DNA of 64,000 nucleotides from Hyphomicrobiales bacterium (GTDB lineage: Bacteria > Pseudomonadota > Alphaproteobacteria > Rhizobiales > JAJFHR01): positions 1 to 64,000 of the forward strand of contig JAJFHS010000073.1 in the NCBI GenBank assembly GCA_021775475.1, written 5' to 3'. The position numbers and the translations under genes are program-made. Shown piece by piece: positions 1-7,795 of the stretch; the stretch's first letter is position 1; each line of letters opens with the position of its first letter. The notes below the pieces were generated by a model. It searched no databases and was not told the origin of the DNA. It saw nothing but the letters and a program-made list of their open reading frames with translations.

Positions 1-77
1 AGCTCAGAGGCCTTCACACCGGCCTCATATTCCTTGATTATTCCGATAATCTGTTCATCCGTAAATCTGCGCTTCAT
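1..77 (-). CDS. IS3-family transposase OrfA, N-terminal end only
   Basis: Only the first 25 codons lie in the window; the rest runs off the left edge. The reverse strand reads MKRRFTDEQIIGIIKEYEAG, the characteristic opening of IS3-family OrfA proteins, whose N-terminal helix-turn-helix binds the element's ends. A Shine-Dalgarno-like AAAGGA lies just upstream of the ATG at 77. The family identity is from recognised sequence; whether the element is intact cannot be judged. Confidence 0.8.
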   Translation of the reverse strand, partial: MKRRFTDEQIIGIIKEYEAGVKASE

Positions 78-140
78 AGTCCATCCTTTCAAAGACGGAT
101 TACTAACACCAATCTGGCCGGAATTCAGGGGGCTGGGTCA
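1..140 (-). mobile_element. Terminus of an IS3-family insertion sequence
   Basis: The sequence upstream of the partial OrfA ends at about 140 with TGACCCAGCCCCCTGAAT when read on the minus strand. This resembles the TGACC-CCCCCTGAA terminal repeats of the IS407-type group of IS3 elements. The element therefore ends about 100 bp before the Ntn-hydrolase gene. The other end and any target duplication are outside the window. Confidence 0.6.
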
Positions 141-180
141 ACCCCGTAAAATATACGGAGCGGTATGGAGTTGCTAGGTT

Positions 181-203
181 GGTTGATAACAAAATCATCA
201 ACC
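181..203. promoter_or_regulatory. Inverted repeat upstream of the Ntn-hydrolase gene
   Basis: GGTTGAT at 181-187 pairs with ATCAACC at 197-203 across a 9-base AT-rich gap. It lies about 40 bp upstream of the start at 242 and could be an operator. No protein is known to bind it; this rests only on the symmetry. Confidence 0.3.
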
Positions 204-241
204 GCTAATCTTAGATATATAGAGTTATGGGAGGATTTTCA

Positions 242-1039
242 ATGACGACGTTAGCAGTGGAATTATCAGTGGATTCACGCGGCCCGTGTGCGCTTTATAT
301 AGCTTCCGATAGTCGAATCACTTGGGGCAAAGCGAGCTCATGGTGGGATTCTGCGCAGAAAACCTTCATTTCTGGTGGTAGTCCCGATATCTTCGGCTAT
401 TGCGGAAGTGCGTTTGTACCCACCCAAGTTCTGAATCAAGTTTCTAGGCAAATCGAAGCCGGTATTCTCTTTAGCCCAGACGCCTGTGCTATAGAAAGGC
501 ATGGTCGATGGTTAAAAACAATTCAGGACTCAGTTTCGAACTCACTTTCCGCACAAATTACTGATTTTTCTATCTTGCATGGCTCACGTGACGGGATTGG
601 GATGGACTGTACCTTCCACCTGTGGATATCAAAATTTATTGCTAGCTCCAAGACATGGAAGGACAAAGAGCTTTCCCTAAGTAGTGATAGATCGCACTTC
701 GTTCACCTCGATGGTTCAGGCGCAACTCACCTTAAAACATTGGTTGAGACAACGGGTGATCCCAAATCAAAAGAAACAAGCAGGGGGGCGTTCAAAAACT
801 TCTTTCAGTCACTCAAAAACGAGACAGACAACTTCAGCGGTGGAGCGCCGCAGATCGTTGGCATATTCCGTGGAAAAGAGCCCCAATACTTTGGTTTGAT
901 ATGGAACAACGCACGATATTTCTGTGGATGCAAACTTGTAGCGGGATCTAATTTCAGCAAAATTCTCTGGTTTAATGAGCTCTTTGAACGAGCAGATGGT
1001 AGAACAGGAGACCGACTGAAAGGAGCGCAAAAGCACTAA
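242..1039 (+). CDS. Proteasome/HslV-like Ntn hydrolase, stand-alone
   Basis: I place the start at 242, not at the in-frame ATG at 227, because GGGAGG sits eight bases before 242 and the 227 codon overlaps that ribosome site. The 265-residue product opens Met-Thr-Thr-Leu-Ala-Val, so Met removal would expose a threonine. HslV and proteasome beta subunits use Thr1 with Asp17 and Lys33. Here Asp23 (in ASDSRIT) and Lys40 (in AQKTF) have nearly the same spacing, and a GYCGSA stretch follows as in the family's GFAG segment. No ATPase partner gene is adjacent. Base composition is AT-richer than the core genes and an IS end is just upstream, so it is probably accessory. Substrate and assembly state are unknown; the family call is inferred from motif spacing. 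Confidence 0.55.
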   Translation: MTTLAVELSVDSRGPCALYIASDSRITWGKASSWWDSAQKTFISGGSPDIFGYCGSAFVPTQVLNQVSRQIEAGILFSPDACAIERHGRWLKTIQDSVSNSLSAQITDFSILHGSRDGIGMDCTFHLWISKFIASSKTWKDKELSLSSDRSHFVHLDGSGATHLKTLVETTGDPKSKETSRGAFKNFFQSLKNETDNFSGGAPQIVGIFRGKEPQYFGLIWNNARYFCGCKLVAGSNFSKILWFNELFERADGRTGDRLKGAQKH

Positions 1040-1120
1040 GCCGAGAATGCTTACCGCCCTTATGCCCTATTGCCTGCCACGTTTCGTGATTTCTCAAAAC
1101 GACCGAAGCTTGCCCACGGC

Positions 1121-1146
1121 CGGAAGGGGTTTGCAACCCCTTTCGG
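1121..1146. repeat. Palindromic intergenic repeat, copy 1
   Basis: CGGAAGGGG...CCCCTTTCGG forms a hairpin with an 11-bp arm. Read on the minus strand, this copy and its flanks match the second copy at 1235-1259, so the two are inverted relative to each other. The type resembles REP-like extragenic palindromes common in Hyphomicrobiales. It lies between the convergent 242-1039 and 1275-2168 genes and may also help end transcription, although there is no T-run. Confidence 0.6.
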
Positions 1147-1234
1147 AACATTCATTCCTCTATTGCTGCGCATACAGTTTTCAGAACCATCTGAACTCCA
1201 TTCCCTGTCAAATCTGCGATATATGTGAACATTT

Positions 1235-1259
1235 CGGAAGGGGTTACAAACCCCTTCCG
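1235..1259. repeat. Palindromic intergenic repeat, copy 2 (inverted)
   Basis: CGGAAGGGGTT-ACA-AACCCCTTCCG is a perfect 11-bp-arm hairpin. Its flanks align with the reverse complement of copy 1. It lies 15 bp beyond the stop of the leftward metallophosphoesterase gene. The stretch 1040-1274 holds these two repeats and no convincing gene. Confidence 0.6.
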
Positions 1260-1274
1260 GCTGGGTGGCGACAC

Positions 1275-2168
1275 TTAAGATTTTCTGAGTGACCACTTTA
1301 GCTGTACCTCATCCAGCGCCACTCCCACCTGTCTGGTTTCAGTTTGCGGCAATACATCCATGCTTGGCCACAGGCCGGTTGACAGGCTGTCGCGATAACC
1401 GCTGGCCAGTCCGCGTTCATCCATGGCTTTGATGGAAGGGGAGGGATCGTAGGTTAGGCTGCGTATCTGCACATCGATGCGCCCTTGTTTTTCTTCCACA
1501 ATGGCATACCAGACGCGGGCGGTGCCATCATTTGCCGGGATGCCGATCGCGCCCGCATTCAACCATAACCGGGAGGACAGAACTTGTGCAAAGGCGATGC
1601 CGCTGTGACCGGTAATCATGCCATCAACGTCTGCTGCAACCATTTGGGCCAGTTTGGTTTCAGCAGATGATGAGGCAAAGATGAATTCATTTATCGATGA
1701 TGTGCCAGCGTGGGTGGCGAGCATCTTGCGCCCGCCGATCTCAACGAAAACCTGGCGCGGCAGATCGGCCATCCAGTGACGCTGATCCTGATTTACCTGG
1801 CCGGAAGCAAAATTAAACCATTGCACTGACAGCACTTCACATTGTGTGCCGGCATCAAACCCGCAGCCGCAATTGTCCTGGTTTGCCGACAATGCTTCTT
1901 CGCAATTGCCCATGATCACCTGAATGCCGCTGTCAGCGATCAGATCAAGGGTTTCAGCCGGTTCACCGCAATAAGCGATGACATCACCGGTACACAGGAT
2001 TTCGTCAGGCCCAAACCCCAGACGTTTGGCTTGTGCCAACATCGCCCGTGTGGCGGCAAGATTACTATAGGGTCCGCCAAAGACTAACAAGCGGTCACAC
2101 GCCATGGTGACAGGTGCAGGCGAGGCATGCCTGAAAGCTGAAGGTAAATCCTGAGTGGTCAATTTCAA
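1275..2168 (-). CDS. Metallophosphoesterase-fold protein with altered metal motifs
   Basis: The 297-residue protein follows the calcineurin-like phosphoesterase pattern of a beta strand, GDV, GNxE and GHSG blocks. Visible motifs are FGGPYSN near residue 30, then GDVIAYCG, GNCEEAL, THAGTSS and GHSGIAF. In classical members these are DxH, GDxxD/G, GNHD/E, H and GHTH, so Asp and His of motif I, His of motif III and the last His of motif V are replaced. Family members hydrolyse phosphoesters with a two-metal centre; this one may use one metal, be inactive, or belong to a variant subgroup. AGGA seven bases upstream supports the start at 2168. It is divergent from the GTA-type cluster and probably not part of it. 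Confidence 0.65.
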   Translation of the reverse strand: MKLTTQDLPSAFRHASPAPVTMACDRLLVFGGPYSNLAATRAMLAQAKRLGFGPDEILCTGDVIAYCGEPAETLDLIADSGIQVIMGNCEEALSANQDNCGCGFDAGTQCEVLSVQWFNFASGQVNQDQRHWMADLPRQVFVEIGGRKMLATHAGTSSINEFIFASSSAETKLAQMVAADVDGMITGHSGIAFAQVLSSRLWLNAGAIGIPANDGTARVWYAIVEEKQGRIDVQIRSLTYDPSPSIKAMDERGLASGYRDSLSTGLWPSMDVLPQTETRQVGVALDEVQLKWSLRKS

Positions 2169-2408
2169 ATCCTGATTGTGAAGGTAAATCGGCGATCATA
2201 CACAACACGAAAACAGTTACCACAAAACACCGGTCACTTTGTCCTGATCAAACGGAATTTCCCCTTTTTATTCCCCAATGGCATTTGTTTGGTAGGATCG
2301 TGGGGATGAAACGGTGAATAGAAAGTTTTTTTACTCGGATAAGCAATTGAAAAATAACAATAAAAAGGCAGAGATCGAAAATAAATCACATAATACGTAA
2401 AAAACTTA

Positions 2409-2436
2409 TTGACATCGTCACGGTATCAGTTATACA
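2409..2436 (+). promoter_or_regulatory. Sigma70-type promoter candidate for the GTA-like cluster
   Basis: TTGACA at 2409-2414 and TATACA at 2431-2436 are separated by 16 bp. This is the best promoter-like match in the 289-bp gap between the divergent metallophosphoesterase and terminase genes. The start point would fall near 2443, giving a short leader if translation begins at the GTG at 2458. The rest of 2169-2457 is AT-rich and shows no other clear element. Prediction by eye only. Confidence 0.5.
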
Positions 2437-2457
2437 AGTAGGTACAGTCAGAAAATT

Positions 2458-3006
2458 GTGAGCGGCACCGAGCCCCTCCAAACACTCAACAGTCAGATTT
2501 ATATGAAAAACAACGGTCAGGTGGATTGGGCCGCTGTTCGGCATGCGTATTGCGCGGGCGATCAAAAGGTTGCGGAAATTTGTCAACAGTACGGAATAAC
2601 CAAAGCCGGGCTGTATTATTATCGCAGAACGGAAAACTGGCCCAGCCGCAACAATGTGTCGGCGACGGCAAAAAATACCTCAAAGCAAATTCACAAAAAC
2701 AAGATCGAGCGGCTTTATCTGCTGCTGGATCGCTTGATGAAGGAAATCGAAATGCAGCCCGTTAGTGCGCTCGATGACGATGGCATGTCAAAATCAGGAA
2801 CGGCAGATCGTGAACGTTCGGCCAGAACCTTGTCCTCTTTGATCAGAAGCTTTGAAAAAATCAAGGAGCTTGAAGCCGAAGAGATATCGGAAATCAATAA
2901 AACTTATAACGATGGCGTAAATGAAGCAGACGAAAAAGAAGCTGAAACGCTCCGCAATATCTTATACGAAAAAATTGAAAAACTCGTACAAGCAGGAGAC
3001 ACTTAA
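2458..3006 (+). CDS. Small terminase subunit-like protein (GTA gp1 position)
   Basis: First gene of the head-tail cluster, directly before the large terminase. The N-terminal third contains a probable helix-turn-helix (VAEICQQYGITKAGLYYYRR). The rest is highly charged and helical (EISEINKTYNDGVNEADEKE), as expected of a DNA-binding oligomerising small terminase. Start options are GTG at 2458 (182 residues) or ATG at 2503 (167 residues); neither has a good Shine-Dalgarno. In phages TerS selects DNA for packaging, while in GTAs the gp1 version has lost specific site choice. The role is inferred from position and motif, as sequence in this family is poorly conserved. Confidence 0.6.
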   Translation: MSGTEPLQTLNSQIYMKNNGQVDWAAVRHAYCAGDQKVAEICQQYGITKAGLYYYRRTENWPSRNNVSATAKNTSKQIHKNKIERLYLLLDRLMKEIEMQPVSALDDDGMSKSGTADRERSARTLSSLIRSFEKIKELEAEEISEINKTYNDGVNEADEKEAETLRNILYEKIEKLVQAGDT

Positions 3007-4294
3007 AACGTTTCTCAAAGGATTAAATGCCGAGCAGCTCGAGTTCCACCTCAATTGGTGGGAGCTGTGGGCGCGTCAAGATCAACTGCCGCCAAAGACC
3101 GATGCCCAGGGAAAACCATGGCTGACATGGCTGATTTTGGGTGGGCGCGGCGCAGGCAAAACGCGTACCGGTGCCGAATGGGTGAGGGCGCTCGCTTCTG
3201 CACCAAAAGCTGCTCACGAAGGCAACTCTCGCCGAATAGCGCTCATAGCGGAAACCTTCGGCGATGCCCGCGAAGTTATGGTGGAAGGCATATCAGGCCT
3301 ACTTGCTGTGCACCCCGATGAGGAACGACCGATCTATGAAACAACACGACGAAGACTGGTGTGGCCGTCAGGTGCGATTGCCCAACTGTTTTCGGCTGAC
3401 GAACCTGAAAGCCTGCGCGGCCCCCAGTTTAGTGCCGCCTGGTGTGATGAACTATGCAAATGGCGCTATGGAGAAGCTGCCTGGGACATGTTGCAATTTG
3501 GTTTGAGATTGGGAAAATTCCCCCAGCAGGTTGTCACCACCACGCCGCGGCCAACACCGTTGCTCAAACGCATTATGGCGGCAAAAACCACCGTCGTTTC
3601 GAAATCGTCTACGAGAGATAATTCAATAAATCTTGCACCGGGTTTTCTGCAAACCGTCCTTGGCCGCTATGAAGGAACCCGGTTGGGTCGGCAGGAAATA
3701 GATGCGGAAATTCTTGAAGATAATCCCAATGCCCTGTGGCAGCGCGATGTCATTGATCAGTTCAGGGTAAGAAATTGCCCGCAACTGACCCGCATTATCG
3801 TCGCCATCGACCCGCCTGTCTCCAGTACCCGGAGCTCGGATGCTTGCGGTATCATCTGTGCCGGGCTGGATGATCTGGGTCATGGCTTTGTGCTTAAAGA
3901 TGCAACCTGCCACGCCGTAAGGCCATTGGAATGGGCGCAAATTGCCTTGCGCACCTACCATGAATTTGATGCCGATGCCCTTGTGGCGGAAGTCAATCAG
4001 GGCGGCGACATGGTCAAAACCATCATCGCCCAGGTGAATAACTCGGTGCCGGTAAAATCCGTGCGTGCCACCCGTGGCAAATGGGTGCGCGCTGAGCCGA
4101 TAGCAACACTTTATGCGCAAGGAAAAGTCCACCATGTGGGCGCGTTGGCGCAACTGGAAGACCAGATGTGTGACCTGACCAGTGACGGCAAATCATGTGG
4201 GCGCAGTCCCGACCGCGTCGATGCGCTCGTTTGGGCACTGACAGAATTAATTCTGGCCCGCGAAGCCGGTCCGCCACGCATACGCGAATTTTAA
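2921..4294 (+). CDS. Large terminase subunit (TerL, GTA gp2-like)
   Basis: ATPase-nuclease motor that pumps DNA into the capsid. Walker A is LGGRGAGKT near residues 73-81; the Walker B/acid block is SAAWCDEL; a TTTPRPTPLLK segment matches the coupling motif. The nuclease half starts at AIDPPVSSTRSSDACG and closes with SPDRVDALVWAL, supplying metal-binding aspartates. The QDQLPP...WLTWLILGGRGAGKT context is typical of the GTA/DNA-packaging family found across Alphaproteobacteria. The ATG at 2921 lies 86 bases inside the preceding gene and has no good ribosome site, so the first 25-35 lysine-rich residues may not be translated. Confidence in function is high, in the start moderate. Confidence 0.92.
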   Translation: MKQTKKKLKRSAISYTKKLKNSYKQETLKTFLKGLNAEQLEFHLNWWELWARQDQLPPKTDAQGKPWLTWLILGGRGAGKTRTGAEWVRALASAPKAAHEGNSRRIALIAETFGDAREVMVEGISGLLAVHPDEERPIYETTRRRLVWPSGAIAQLFSADEPESLRGPQFSAAWCDELCKWRYGEAAWDMLQFGLRLGKFPQQVVTTTPRPTPLLKRIMAAKTTVVSKSSTRDNSINLAPGFLQTVLGRYEGTRLGRQEIDAEILEDNPNALWQRDVIDQFRVRNCPQLTRIIVAIDPPVSSTRSSDACGIICAGLDDLGHGFVLKDATCHAVRPLEWAQIALRTYHEFDADALVAEVNQGGDMVKTIIAQVNNSVPVKSVRATRGKWVRAEPIATLYAQGKVHHVGALAQLEDQMCDLTSDGKSCGRSPDRVDALVWALTELILAREAGPPRIREF

Positions 4295-4320
4295 CGTTTC
4301 CAACATTCAGGGACAAAACT

Positions 4321-5538
4321 ATGTTCTCATATCTACATAATCTCGGGCGACTGTTTCGCCCGGAACCACAGACGCTTGAGGCCAAGAAAAGTGCTACCGG
4401 CGGCATTTTAGCCATGTATCATCATGGCCAACCAGTATGGACGCCACGTGATTACGCCTCACTGGCGCGTGAAGGTTACGCCAAAAACGCCATTGCGTAC
4501 CGTTGTGTGCGCATGATTGCCGAAGCCGCCGCTTCGGTTCCCTGGCTCATATATGACGAGGGCCGCGAACTCGACACCCACCCGTTACTTCAGCTGTTGT
4601 CGGCACCCAATCCCAACCAGGGCGGGGTTGATTTTATGGAAGACTGGTACGGGTATTTGCAGATTTCCGGCAATTCCTATCTCGAAGCCGTAAGCGTGGC
4701 AGGCGAGGTCAAGGAACTTTATGCGCTGCGCCCGGATCGCATGAAAGTTGTTCCCGGTCCCAACGGCTGGCCTCAGGCTTTCGAGTACACGGTGGGGGAT
4801 CGCACAGTTAGATTTGGCAATGACGGTGATGACATCGCATCGGCCATTTTACACATGGCGCTGTTTCATCCCACCAATGATTATTACGGCATGAGCCCGC
4901 TGGAAGTTGCCGCCATCGCCATCGATATTCATAATGCCGCAGGCTCGTGGAATAAGTCACTGCTGGATAATTCAGCCCGGCCTTCCGGTGCCCTTGTTTT
5001 CAAAGGTTCAGGCGGTGCCAACAACCTCACCGAAGATCAGTTCGAACGCCTCAAGAGCGAGCTTGAAAACACCTATCAAGGGGCAGCTAACGCTGGACGG
5101 CCTTTGTTGCTTGAAGGCGGGCTTGACTGGAAATCCATGGGGCTCAGTCCCAAGGACATGGATTTCATCGAGGCCAAACATGTGGCGGCGCGTGAAATTG
5201 CCCTGGCCTTTGGTGTGCCGCCAATGTTGCTGGGCATTCCTGGTGATAATACATTTTCCAATTATCAGGAAGCCAACAAAACCTTCTGGCGCCAGACTGT
5301 TATTCCTCTGGTGGGCAAAACCGCAAAATCCCTGACCCGCTGGCTGCGCCCGCACTTCGGCTCTGAAATCCGCCTGTGGTACGACCTTGACCAAATTGAT
5401 GCATTGCATGTGGAGCGCGAAGCAAAATGGAGCCGGATTGGTTCTGCCGGTTTTCTGACCGTCAATGAAAAACGTGCCAGCGTTGGCTATGGCCCCGTTA
5501 AGGGTGGTGATAAGCCGCCCACCACATCATCGCTTTGA
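4321..5538 (+). CDS. Phage/GTA portal protein
   Basis: HK97-type portal, the dodecameric ring at the capsid vertex through which DNA passes. The 405-residue product starts at the ATG at 4321, preceded by CAGGGACA; an upstream in-frame extension to 4195 lies inside the terminase gene and is not used here. Recognisable stretches are AIAYRCVRMIAEAAASVPW, HPLLQLLSAPNPNQ, FMEDWYGYLQISGNSYLE, HPTNDYYGMSPLEVA and FGVPPMLLGIPGDNTFSNY, all standard portal landmarks. Lies 26 bp after terL and is followed by a TTGA stop-start overlap, so it is part of the same operon. Confidence 0.93.
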   Translation: MFSYLHNLGRLFRPEPQTLEAKKSATGGILAMYHHGQPVWTPRDYASLAREGYAKNAIAYRCVRMIAEAAASVPWLIYDEGRELDTHPLLQLLSAPNPNQGGVDFMEDWYGYLQISGNSYLEAVSVAGEVKELYALRPDRMKVVPGPNGWPQAFEYTVGDRTVRFGNDGDDIASAILHMALFHPTNDYYGMSPLEVAAIAIDIHNAAGSWNKSLLDNSARPSGALVFKGSGGANNLTEDQFERLKSELENTYQGAANAGRPLLLEGGLDWKSMGLSPKDMDFIEAKHVAAREIALAFGVPPMLLGIPGDNTFSNYQEANKTFWRQTVIPLVGKTAKSLTRWLRPHFGSEIRLWYDLDQIDALHVEREAKWSRIGSAGFLTVNEKRASVGYGPVKGGDKPPTTSSL

Positions 5539-5726
5539 CGGAACTCACTCAAACCTTCATCGCCAAAGGTGATTTGGCTCATCTGGCCCTGTTTTTGTGG
5601 GCGAGTTCTTCTTCGGCCCTACTGGTCTGGTCGTTGCGCGAGCTGGTGCGGGCCAATTGCCGTTTCAATGATTTTGTCGCCGAGATTACGCGGCTGAACA
5701 GTTATTTATCTGGGAGAATATCATGA
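5535..5726 (+). CDS. Small single-pass membrane protein (GTA gp3.5 position)
   Basis: A 63-residue protein between portal and protease, where RcGTA carries its small orfg3.5. The start is a TTG at 5535 overlapping the portal stop (TTGA). A hydrophobic span LALFLWASSSSALLVW at about residues 16-31 predicts one membrane helix followed by a basic tail. No enzymatic motif. The end overlaps the next ATG at 5723. Function unknown; existence is supported by the tight coupling on both sides. Confidence 0.55.
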   Translation: MTELTQTFIAKGDLAHLALFLWASSSSALLVWSLRELVRANCRFNDFVAEITRLNSYLSGRIS

Positions 5727-5896
5727 TTTCTACCTTGTATTTCAAAACCTCAAGATGGGCTTTCAGGCCGTGGCTGAAACCCTCTGGCGATTACGTGACG
5801 ACGTTTCGGGTTTTCACGCAGCTGATTGAGAAATCCTGTGAAAAACCTTCACCAAGATCAAACTCGGACGCCTACACGCACAGGACCATGCAATGA
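5723..5896 (+). CDS. 57-residue ORF coupled on both sides, unknown
   Basis: This short frame starts with an ATG at 5723 that overlaps the previous stop (ATGA), has GGGAGA six bases upstream, and ends in a TGA overlapping the protease ATG at 5893 (ATGA). Both junctions and the ribosome site argue that it is translated. Against this, the product is basic and unremarkable, and another frame starting at 5755 reads MGFQAVAETLWRLRDDVSGF before a stop, which looks more protein-like. It may be a translational bridge or a decayed gene. Confidence 0.4.
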   Translation: MISTLYFKTSRWAFRPWLKPSGDYVTTFRVFTQLIEKSCEKPSPRSNSDAYTHRTMQ

Positions 5897-6426
5897 ACTT
5901 TGAAATTAAAAGCATACATGCCGATGGCACATTTGAAGGCTTTGCCTCGCTGTTCGGGCGCGAAGACCTTGGCCGAGATGTCATTGAACCCGGCGCCTTT
6001 AGCGAAAGTCTCACCAACCGCGGCACCAGCGGCATCAAAATGCTGTTTCAACATGATCCCAACCAGCCGATTGGTGTTTGGGAAGAATTGCAAGAGCTGC
6101 CGCGCGGTCTTTATGCGCACGGAAAACTGATGGTGGATGTGGCGCGCGCCCGCGAAGTCCTGAGCCTGATGATTGCCGGTGCTCTTGACGGTCTTTCCAT
6201 TGGATTTCGCACCATCAAGGCGCGCAAAAGTGACAATGGTGCCGTGCGCCATATTGAAAAAGTAGATTTATGGGAAATCTCAGTGGTGACTTTCCCCATG
6301 CAACCCCTGGCCCGGGTAAGCGCCGTCAAACAGCACGGCAATTTGAGTGAAATCGACGACATCGCGTTGTCGCTCAAGGTTTTACAGGCCGCCAAAATGT
6401 TCAAGACCTCAACCCTGAAAGGATAG
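5893..6426 (+). CDS. HK97-family prohead protease (GTA gp4-like)
   Basis: A 177-residue serine protease of the S78 family that trims the capsid scaffold domain during head maturation. Family marks are the opening GTFEGFASLFGREDLGRDVI, the catalytic His in FQHDPNQPIG near residue 54, and the catalytic Ser in DGLSIGFRT near residue 100, followed by WEISVVTFPMQPLA. The ATG overlaps the stop of the preceding ORF, and AGGA lies about eight bases upstream. Two bases separate its stop from the capsid ATG. Confidence 0.92.
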   Translation: MNFEIKSIHADGTFEGFASLFGREDLGRDVIEPGAFSESLTNRGTSGIKMLFQHDPNQPIGVWEELQELPRGLYAHGKLMVDVARAREVLSLMIAGALDGLSIGFRTIKARKSDNGAVRHIEKVDLWEISVVTFPMQPLARVSAVKQHGNLSEIDDIALSLKVLQAAKMFKTSTLKG

Positions 6427-6428
6427 TA

Positions 6429-7703
6429 ATGAAAACCGAACTAAAAGCCGCATCGCCCGAAAACAAGGCGGTGACCCCTGGCGGTAAAAACCACCAGCTC
6501 AATACAGCCGTCGATGACTTCATGCATTCATTTGACAGTTTCAAACAGGCCAATGACGAACGCCTGGCACAGATTGAAAAGCGCATGTCTGCTGACGTGA
6601 TCACCGTTGAAAAAGTCGATCGCATTAATGCATCCCTTGATACTCAAAAACAGCTTCTCGACGAACTCAGTTTGATGTCGAGCCGCCCGCATCTTTCCGG
6701 CGAGCAAACCGGTCCGCGCAGTCACGCTACCCTGCAACATAAATCTGCCTGGGACAGCTATATGCGTAAAGGCGAAAACGCCAACCTGCGCAGCCTTGAA
6801 GAAAAAGCGCTTTCGATCCAGACAGATGCCGACGGTGGCTATCTGGTACCGGCAGAAACCGAACTTGAAATTTCACGCGCACTTTCTGATGCTTCTCCCA
6901 TCCGCGCTATTTCCGGCGTGCGTCAGGTCAGCTCCTCCGTTTACAAAAAACCCTATACGCTGACCGGCCCGGCAACGGGGTGGGTGGGTGAAGCCGACCT
7001 GCGCCCTGAAACCAACTCGCCAACGCTTGCCGAAATGCAGTTCCCCACCATGGAACTCTATGCCATGCCGGCTGCCACTTCAGCACTTCTTGATGACAGT
7101 GCTGTCAGCATCGATCAATGGATTGCCGAAGAAATCCAGATTGCCTTTGCCGAACAGGAAGGCACAGCCTTTGTTAATGGTGATGGCGTCAACAAACCAC
7201 GCGGGTTTCTCGACTATAACAAGGTCGATAATGGCGCGTGGAGCTGGGGCAATATCGGCTATACCGTCACCGGCACGTTGGGCGCATTTGCTGCAACAAA
7301 CCCCGGTGACAGTCTGATTGACCTGATTTACTCGGTTAAATCAGGCTACCGCGCCAACGCGCACCTGGTCATGAACCGGGCAACTCAGGCCGAAGTCCGC
7401 AAGCTTAAAGACATCGATGGTCACTACTTGTGGCAGCCAGGTATTCAGGTTGGTGCACCGGCAACGCTTTTGAACATCGCCATTGCTGAATCAGAAGACA
7501 TGCCTGACATCGCCACCGATGCTTACGCCATTGCCTATGGCGATTTCAATCGCGGTTACCTCATTGTTGATCGCATTGGCGTGCGGGTTTTGCGCGATCC
7601 CTACAGCTCCAAACCCTATGTGCTGTTTTACACCACCAAGCGCGTTGGCGGTGGCGTTCAAAACTTTGAAGCCATCAAGCTTTTGAAATTCGGCACTGCA
7701 TAA
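6429..7703 (+). CDS. Major capsid protein, HK97 fold (GTA gp5-like)
   Basis: The 424-residue coat protein begins with about 110 charged, helix-forming residues (the delta/scaffold domain normally removed by the protease). The HK97 core follows, starting near LSIQTDADGGYLVPAE. The E-loop/P-domain landmarks GWVGEADLRPETNSPT and the later FVNGDGVNKPRGFLDY are typical of GTA capsids. The closing segment with GDFNRGYLIVDRIGVRVLRDPY is the conserved C-terminus of this family. A strong hairpin terminator follows, which would make this the end of an abundant head transcript. Confidence 0.94.
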   Translation: MKTELKAASPENKAVTPGGKNHQLNTAVDDFMHSFDSFKQANDERLAQIEKRMSADVITVEKVDRINASLDTQKQLLDELSLMSSRPHLSGEQTGPRSHATLQHKSAWDSYMRKGENANLRSLEEKALSIQTDADGGYLVPAETELEISRALSDASPIRAISGVRQVSSSVYKKPYTLTGPATGWVGEADLRPETNSPTLAEMQFPTMELYAMPAATSALLDDSAVSIDQWIAEEIQIAFAEQEGTAFVNGDGVNKPRGFLDYNKVDNGAWSWGNIGYTVTGTLGAFAATNPGDSLIDLIYSVKSGYRANAHLVMNRATQAEVRKLKDIDGHYLWQPGIQVGAPATLLNIAIAESEDMPDIATDAYAIAYGDFNRGYLIVDRIGVRVLRDPYSSKPYVLFYTTKRVGGGVQNFEAIKLLKFGTA

Positions 7704-7720
7704 TTTCTCCCTGAAACTTG

Positions 7721-7755
7721 ACAGATGGTTTCGGCGGTTACGCCGGGCCATCTGT
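7721..7755 (+). terminator. Intrinsic terminator after the capsid gene
   Basis: ACAGATGG at 7721-7728 pairs with CCATCTGT at 7748-7755, with an inner CGGCG-GTTA-CGCCG stem, and TTCTTTT follows. The structure sits 17 bp beyond the capsid stop, inside the head-tail operon. It could attenuate transcription of the tail genes relative to the capsid. Confidence 0.75.
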
Positions 7756-7795
7756 TCTTTTCAGGTTGCACAATACTAAAACGGAGATGAATAAA

